From Chytridium lagenaria (lineage: Eukaryota > Chytridiomycota > Chytridiomycetes > Chytridiales > Chytridiaceae), in assembly GCA_025449115.1 (NCBI GenBank), contig JAHLKC010000086.1, positions 110,979-174,978 of the forward strand: 64,000 nt of DNA, read 5' to 3'. The position numbers and the translations under genes were made by a program. Below the pieces are notes generated by a model. It saw only the letters and a list, made by a program, of their open reading frames with translations, searched no databases and was not told where the DNA came from. Positions 60,890-64,000 of the stretch are shown here, piece by piece (positions within the stretch are counted from its first letter, which is position 1; each line of letters starts with the position of its first letter).

Positions 60890-61570
60890 ACATATGTTAC
60901 CAAAGTACTGGTTTTAATCCGGGTTAGGCCGTACACGGACGTTCCGGCCGTGTACGTATTGACCGAACCAGTACTAATATGTAAGCAAGTCCGGGCCATG
61001 TACGGCCTTGTACGTAAGTACTTTTACCAGCCTTAATATGTCTACTAAATACGGGCCATGTACGGCCGTATGCAGATAGAGGTTGTCAAAGCGGCCGTGT
61101 ACGGGTTGATTTTTACCGGCACTAAAATGTATACTAAGTTTGGGCCGTGAACGGCCGTAGCTAGCTGGTTTAAGTCAAAGCGTACACGGCCGCAACGGCC
61201 GTGTACGCTTTGACCTTTACCAGCACTAAAATGGCTACTAAATCCGGGCCGTGTACGGCCTTACCCGGCTGTGGTCGTCAATCCGGACACGGCCGCAACG
61301 GTCGTGTACGGCCTTACTTTTACCAACTAATATGTTTATAAAGATCGGGCCGTGTACGGCCTTACCCGGCTGTGGTTGTCAACCCGCACACGGCCGCAAC
61401 GGTCGTGTACGGGCTTACTTTTACCGGTATTAATATGTTACAAAGATCGGGCCGTGTACGGCCTTACCCAGCTAGCGGCCCCACACAAATAGCAAAACAT
61501 CTCGGCGTTTACGGCCCAATTTGGCCCTTGTCAACAATCAATTATACGGCCGTGTACGGCCCATTGGTCA
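60890..61570. repeat. About 100-bp tandem repeats with ACGGCCGTG palindrome core
   Basis: At least four to five diverged units, each starting TTTTACC(A/G)GCACTAA-like, then (A/G)TCGGGCCGTGTACGGCC, a CTTACCCGGCTGTGG linker, and ACACGGCCGCAACGG, before the next TTTTACC. Clear unit starts are near 61020, 61112, 61210, 61317 and 61417. The array begins right after element C breaks off. The core GGCCGTGTACGGCC is itself nearly self-complementary, so every unit can form hairpins. Confidence 0.85.
61174..61214. repeat. Perfect 19-bp inverted repeat with 3-nt loop
   Basis: Arms 61174-61192 and 61196-61214 (GTCAAAGCGTACACGGCCG and its exact complement), loop CAA. A strong cruciform or RNA hairpin within the tandem array. 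Confidence 0.95.
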
Positions 61571-61824
61571 GGATATGAGCGACTATTCCGAGGATACACA
61601 ACCGCTTCCTGCTGGTGCATTCAATCTGTTACATGTGCTTGATGTGAGCACAAGGATACTCATTTTGTTTGTATTAAAGGGACTTCAACTTTTTGAAAAT
61701 TTTTTACAACTTCAGACATAATTTTTGACAGCAAACCGTCCGTGTACGTCCCGGTACGGGCGTACTGGTCGCGTTTGATAATGTATATTTTTTCTTTACA
61801 AATACAGATTCAAACAAAAGTGGA
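61571..61824. other. 3' flank of the unknown seven-exon gene
   Basis: About 250 bp between the tandem array and the stop codon of the minus-strand gene. It contains one more diverged copy of the repeat core (GTCCGTGTACG, 61738). Confidence 0.4.
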
Positions 61825-63513
61825 CTAGTAGGGATTCTCCAAATAAGACATCCGTGACCTAGCCGAATCCACTGAAAACCTTGCCGATGAACGTGATGGG
61901 CTATGTCCTGTAACAGATGTTGCTCGTTGACTTCGTATTGGAGACCTTTGGCCACGCAAAGGAGAACTGTGCACTGATGGCGAATTTGAGTTTCGTTGGA
62001 CTTGCTGTCGGAAGCGGGGCGAACGTCGGATCGGTGAGGCAGGACCCTCTTGCTGTCTCCCTATTTGTTGCTTGTTAGAAGGCATCATCACATAATAAAC
62101 AAACTGTTGGAAGTCTTGCGCCTATCACGATCTGAAGTGGTAGCTGTTAATAAGAACATCATGTAGTTGTTATCTGAAGTCTTACCTGTGTTTGCGACGG
62201 TCACCAAAGATGTCTGTCTATCCATCATTTCATAAATATTACTCAACTTTTGTTCAACCAATAGCTCAAGAGATTCCAACTTTCTCTCGTTTGCTTCCAA
62301 TTTCTCTAATATTGTCGACTGTGCATCATGGATATGAATGAAGTTCGCCAGCATACTGCGCCGTGTTGCATTATTATCATGCATCATTGTGGCCAGGCTG
62401 TCCCTTTGCGCCGTGATCGTGGTTTGCGTATCTGACCCTACCCCTACAACGTAGCAGTCATTCAATCGTTTGAGTTCCATGATGGTGAATCCTATCAAAT
62501 TTAAATGTTAAAAAAGGACCTTATGTCTATGTTCGTTCCCGTCCATACACGGCCGTAGACCACCATACGCCCCATGACGTCCCGTCCATACACGGCCGTA
62601 GACCACCATACGCCACATGACGTCCCGTCCAAACACGGCCGTATACCACCGTACGCCCCATGACGGCCGTTGAACAAAAAACCCGGGCCACCCGCCCGGT
62701 TACGGTATACCCGCCTTACCTGGAACATTCCTTTGAAAACCTGGTGACATGTACGCTTTCGCGCTTAAACACTCAGGGAAAGTGGCTAGGATGATTACTG
62801 CTCCGTCAATGTCACGACTGAGGATATCTGCCTAGTCATTGTCAATTTTTTGGATAGCACAGCGACAACAAACATTTTTTACCATGCTTTCCCATTTACG
62901 TTTAAAGAATGAATTCTTCACTCGGCTTGGCCCCGATACACTATTTCTTATACTCTCATTGGAGAAAGCATTTTTTCGGGCAGGCTGCCGCTTCACCGAT
63001 TCTGGGAATTGAATGAGCATTCATGAATAAAAAAGCTAATGGGGTACCATCTGGGACCAGCCTGCCATAGCGAATACTGAATGCACCTTCGATCGGAAAA
63101 TCTAAACGAGGTGGCGGCGGTGGTTGTTCTCCTGCCACAGGGTCCACATCTAAATTGGCCTCCTGTTCCGCTATCGTATTGGGTGACAAATTGGGTGGGT
63201 CAACAAGCCAATACATCTTCTTAACACACTAACCTGTATCTCTCCGATCCCTTTGTCGCGGTTGGGGTTCCTTGCTACCCGAAGCACCTCTACCAAACTC
63301 CTCAAAGTCATCTTCACTTAATGTGTCCATCTCGTCCATCTCGTCAGTGTCGATGGCAAGTGGCCTGTCATGGTTGGATATGTCATCATCCTCATCTAAC
63401 GACGCATAGGGTAGAAATGTATTTAAATTACAACCTAGTCTAACTATGCTCTGCTTACCCCTTCGGGCTCTTGTACGTTGAAGTTGATCCTGCGGCAATG
63501 ACATTTTTTCCAT
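61825..63513 (-). CDS. Intact seven-exon gene, 370-residue protein of unknown family
   Basis: Exons by splice sites: 63459-63513, 63234-63395, 63048-63170, 63001-62883, 62831-62720, 62491-62186 and 62060-61825. Their sum is 1113 nt, exactly 371 codons with stop, and every junction keeps phase with GT-AG borders. The ATG at 63511-63513 starts MEKMSLPQDQLQRTRARR. Then come an acidic region (DTDEMDEMDTLSEDDFEEFG), a Pro-rich turn (GEQPPPPPRLDF), a basic segment (VKNSFFKRKWESM), a possible coiled coil (DAQSTILEKLEANERKLESL, ELLVEQKLSNIYEM) and an Arg/Ser/Pro C-terminus with SPIRRSP, SPLRGQRSPIRSQ and PSRSSARFSVDSARSR. No enzyme motif is seen. It may be a nucleic-acid-binding accessory protein of a mobile element; that is inference. 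Confidence 0.7.
62492..62719 (-). repeat. Intron 5 of the unknown gene, three about 58-bp repeat units
   Basis: Between 62539 and 62680 the unit CGTCC(A)TACACGGCCGTAGAC...CCATGACG recurs three times at a spacing of about 58 bp. It carries the same ACGGCCGT core as the array at 60890-61570 but a different linker. It lies wholly inside an intron with clean GTAAGG...GATAG borders. Confidence 0.8.
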
Positions 63514-63608
63514 GTCACAGCTTTAATTTTTTTTCTTTTTTGTGCAAAAAATTTTAGGTGCGATGTGTGCGGGAAAGAGCCGTTTACGGGCGTATACGCG
63601 CGGGTACA

Positions 63609-63638
63609 GCGGGTATGGCCACATGTGGCCATACCCGC
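63609..63638. repeat. Perfect 30-bp palindrome
   Basis: GCGGGTATGGCCACA followed by its exact complement, no loop (centre ACATGT). It sits about 95 bp upstream of the start codon of the minus-strand unknown gene, in sequence rich in GTACGG/CCGTAC words, so it could be an operator-like site or an element end. Confidence 0.9.
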
Positions 63639-63717
63639 ACGTACACCTTACTACGGCGGTACACGGTTCCGAACCAGATACTAACATAATAAACGATATA
63701 AATGAAAAGCAATTACA

Positions 63718-64000
63718 TTAATGCAATAGAAAGCTATCATACATACATAAATAATGCAAAAATACACAAGCAACACAGGCAAAACAAATTATCAAATTAA
63801 AAGCAAACTGAAGAGGATACAGAAAAACCATAACTAATCCATAAAAAAAGCGGATGTCGGGAGGCACTTGTGAGTCGCCGTGATACGTTTGCCATGCATC
63901 GCATTGTATAGCTTTGAAATTTCCTACATTCATAATAAATATCGTATATATAACCTTCCTACTTACCACCCATAATTGACTGCCATTCATTTCCTCCCAA
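63718..64000 (-). CDS. C-terminal part of an unknown gene running off the window
   Basis: The right edge holds an exon piece (63967-64000) and, after a 43-nt GT-AG intron (63924-63966), a last exon from 63923 to the stop at 63718-63720. The peptide has NFKAIQCDAWQTYHGDSQVP, PDIRFFYG and then a hydrophobic end (LVMVFLYPLQFAFNLIICFA) rich in Cys and Tyr, possibly a membrane helix. It lies upstream of and codirectional with the 370-residue gene. Family not recognised. Confidence 0.35.
   Translation of the reverse strand, partial: WEEMNGSQLWVVSRKVIYTIFIMNVGNFKAIQCDAWQTYHGDSQVPPDIRFFYGLVMVFLYPLQFAFNLIICFACVACVFLHYLCMYDSFLLH

Noticed and set aside
60890..61570. Could the repeats be a CRISPR array?
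   Set aside because: Units are diverged and about 100 bp with palindromic cores, there are no constant repeats with unique spacers of fixed length, and the host is a eukaryote.

Overview
Organism. The window is nuclear DNA of a fungus. Evidence: a class IV chitin synthase, a SAGA subunit of the Hfi1/Ada1 type, a Spc7-type kinetochore protein, a Cet1-type (metal-dependent) mRNA 5'-triphosphatase and many 45-100 nt GT-AG introns. The mix of animal-like genes (SPTSS small subunit, WDR83, WDR70, DNAJC8) with fungal ones fits an early-diverging or filamentous lineage better than a budding yeast. I cannot name the species.

Layout. From 1 to about 45 kb it is a very dense, intron-rich housekeeping region. 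In order: a Cys-rich membrane/secreted protein (-), a zinc-binding unknown (+), WDR70 (-), Hfi1/Ada1 (-), DNAJC8 (+), chitin synthase (+), RPB6 (-), WDR83 (+), SPTSS (-), Elongator subunit 5 (-), NOP58 (+), an unknown (-), an LRR protein (-), Pumilio (-), OST5/TMEM258 (-), DHFR (+), a small unknown (-), Spc7/KNL1 (+), RNA triphosphatase (+), proteasome alpha subunit (+), NAD synthetase (+), a head-to-head pair of related unknown genes, a TPR-like protein (+) and SCAMP (+). Several divergent start codons are only 40-53 bp apart and some same-strand genes only 5-43 bp apart.

From about 45 to 61 kb it is a nest of Ty1/Copia-type LTR retrotransposons. Element A (48238-53469) has both LTRs and a GTTTG target-site duplication and sits inside an older minus-strand relic. 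Element B (minus) sits in a gag relic, element C abuts/interrupts B, and C is cut off inside its reverse transcriptase at about 60.88 kb.

From about 60.88 kb to the end lies an island unlike the rest. It holds about 100-bp tandem repeats rich in the palindromic core ACGGCCGTG, perfect hairpins and palindromes, and an intact seven-exon gene for a 370-residue protein with no domain I recognise. One intron of that gene carries the same repeat family. A second, partial gene runs off the right edge.

A recurrent oddity is that many conserved housekeeping genes carry isolated one-base frame breaks, often in homopolymers. This points to uncorrected sequence errors, so gene models here should be read as exon maps rather than clean ORFs.
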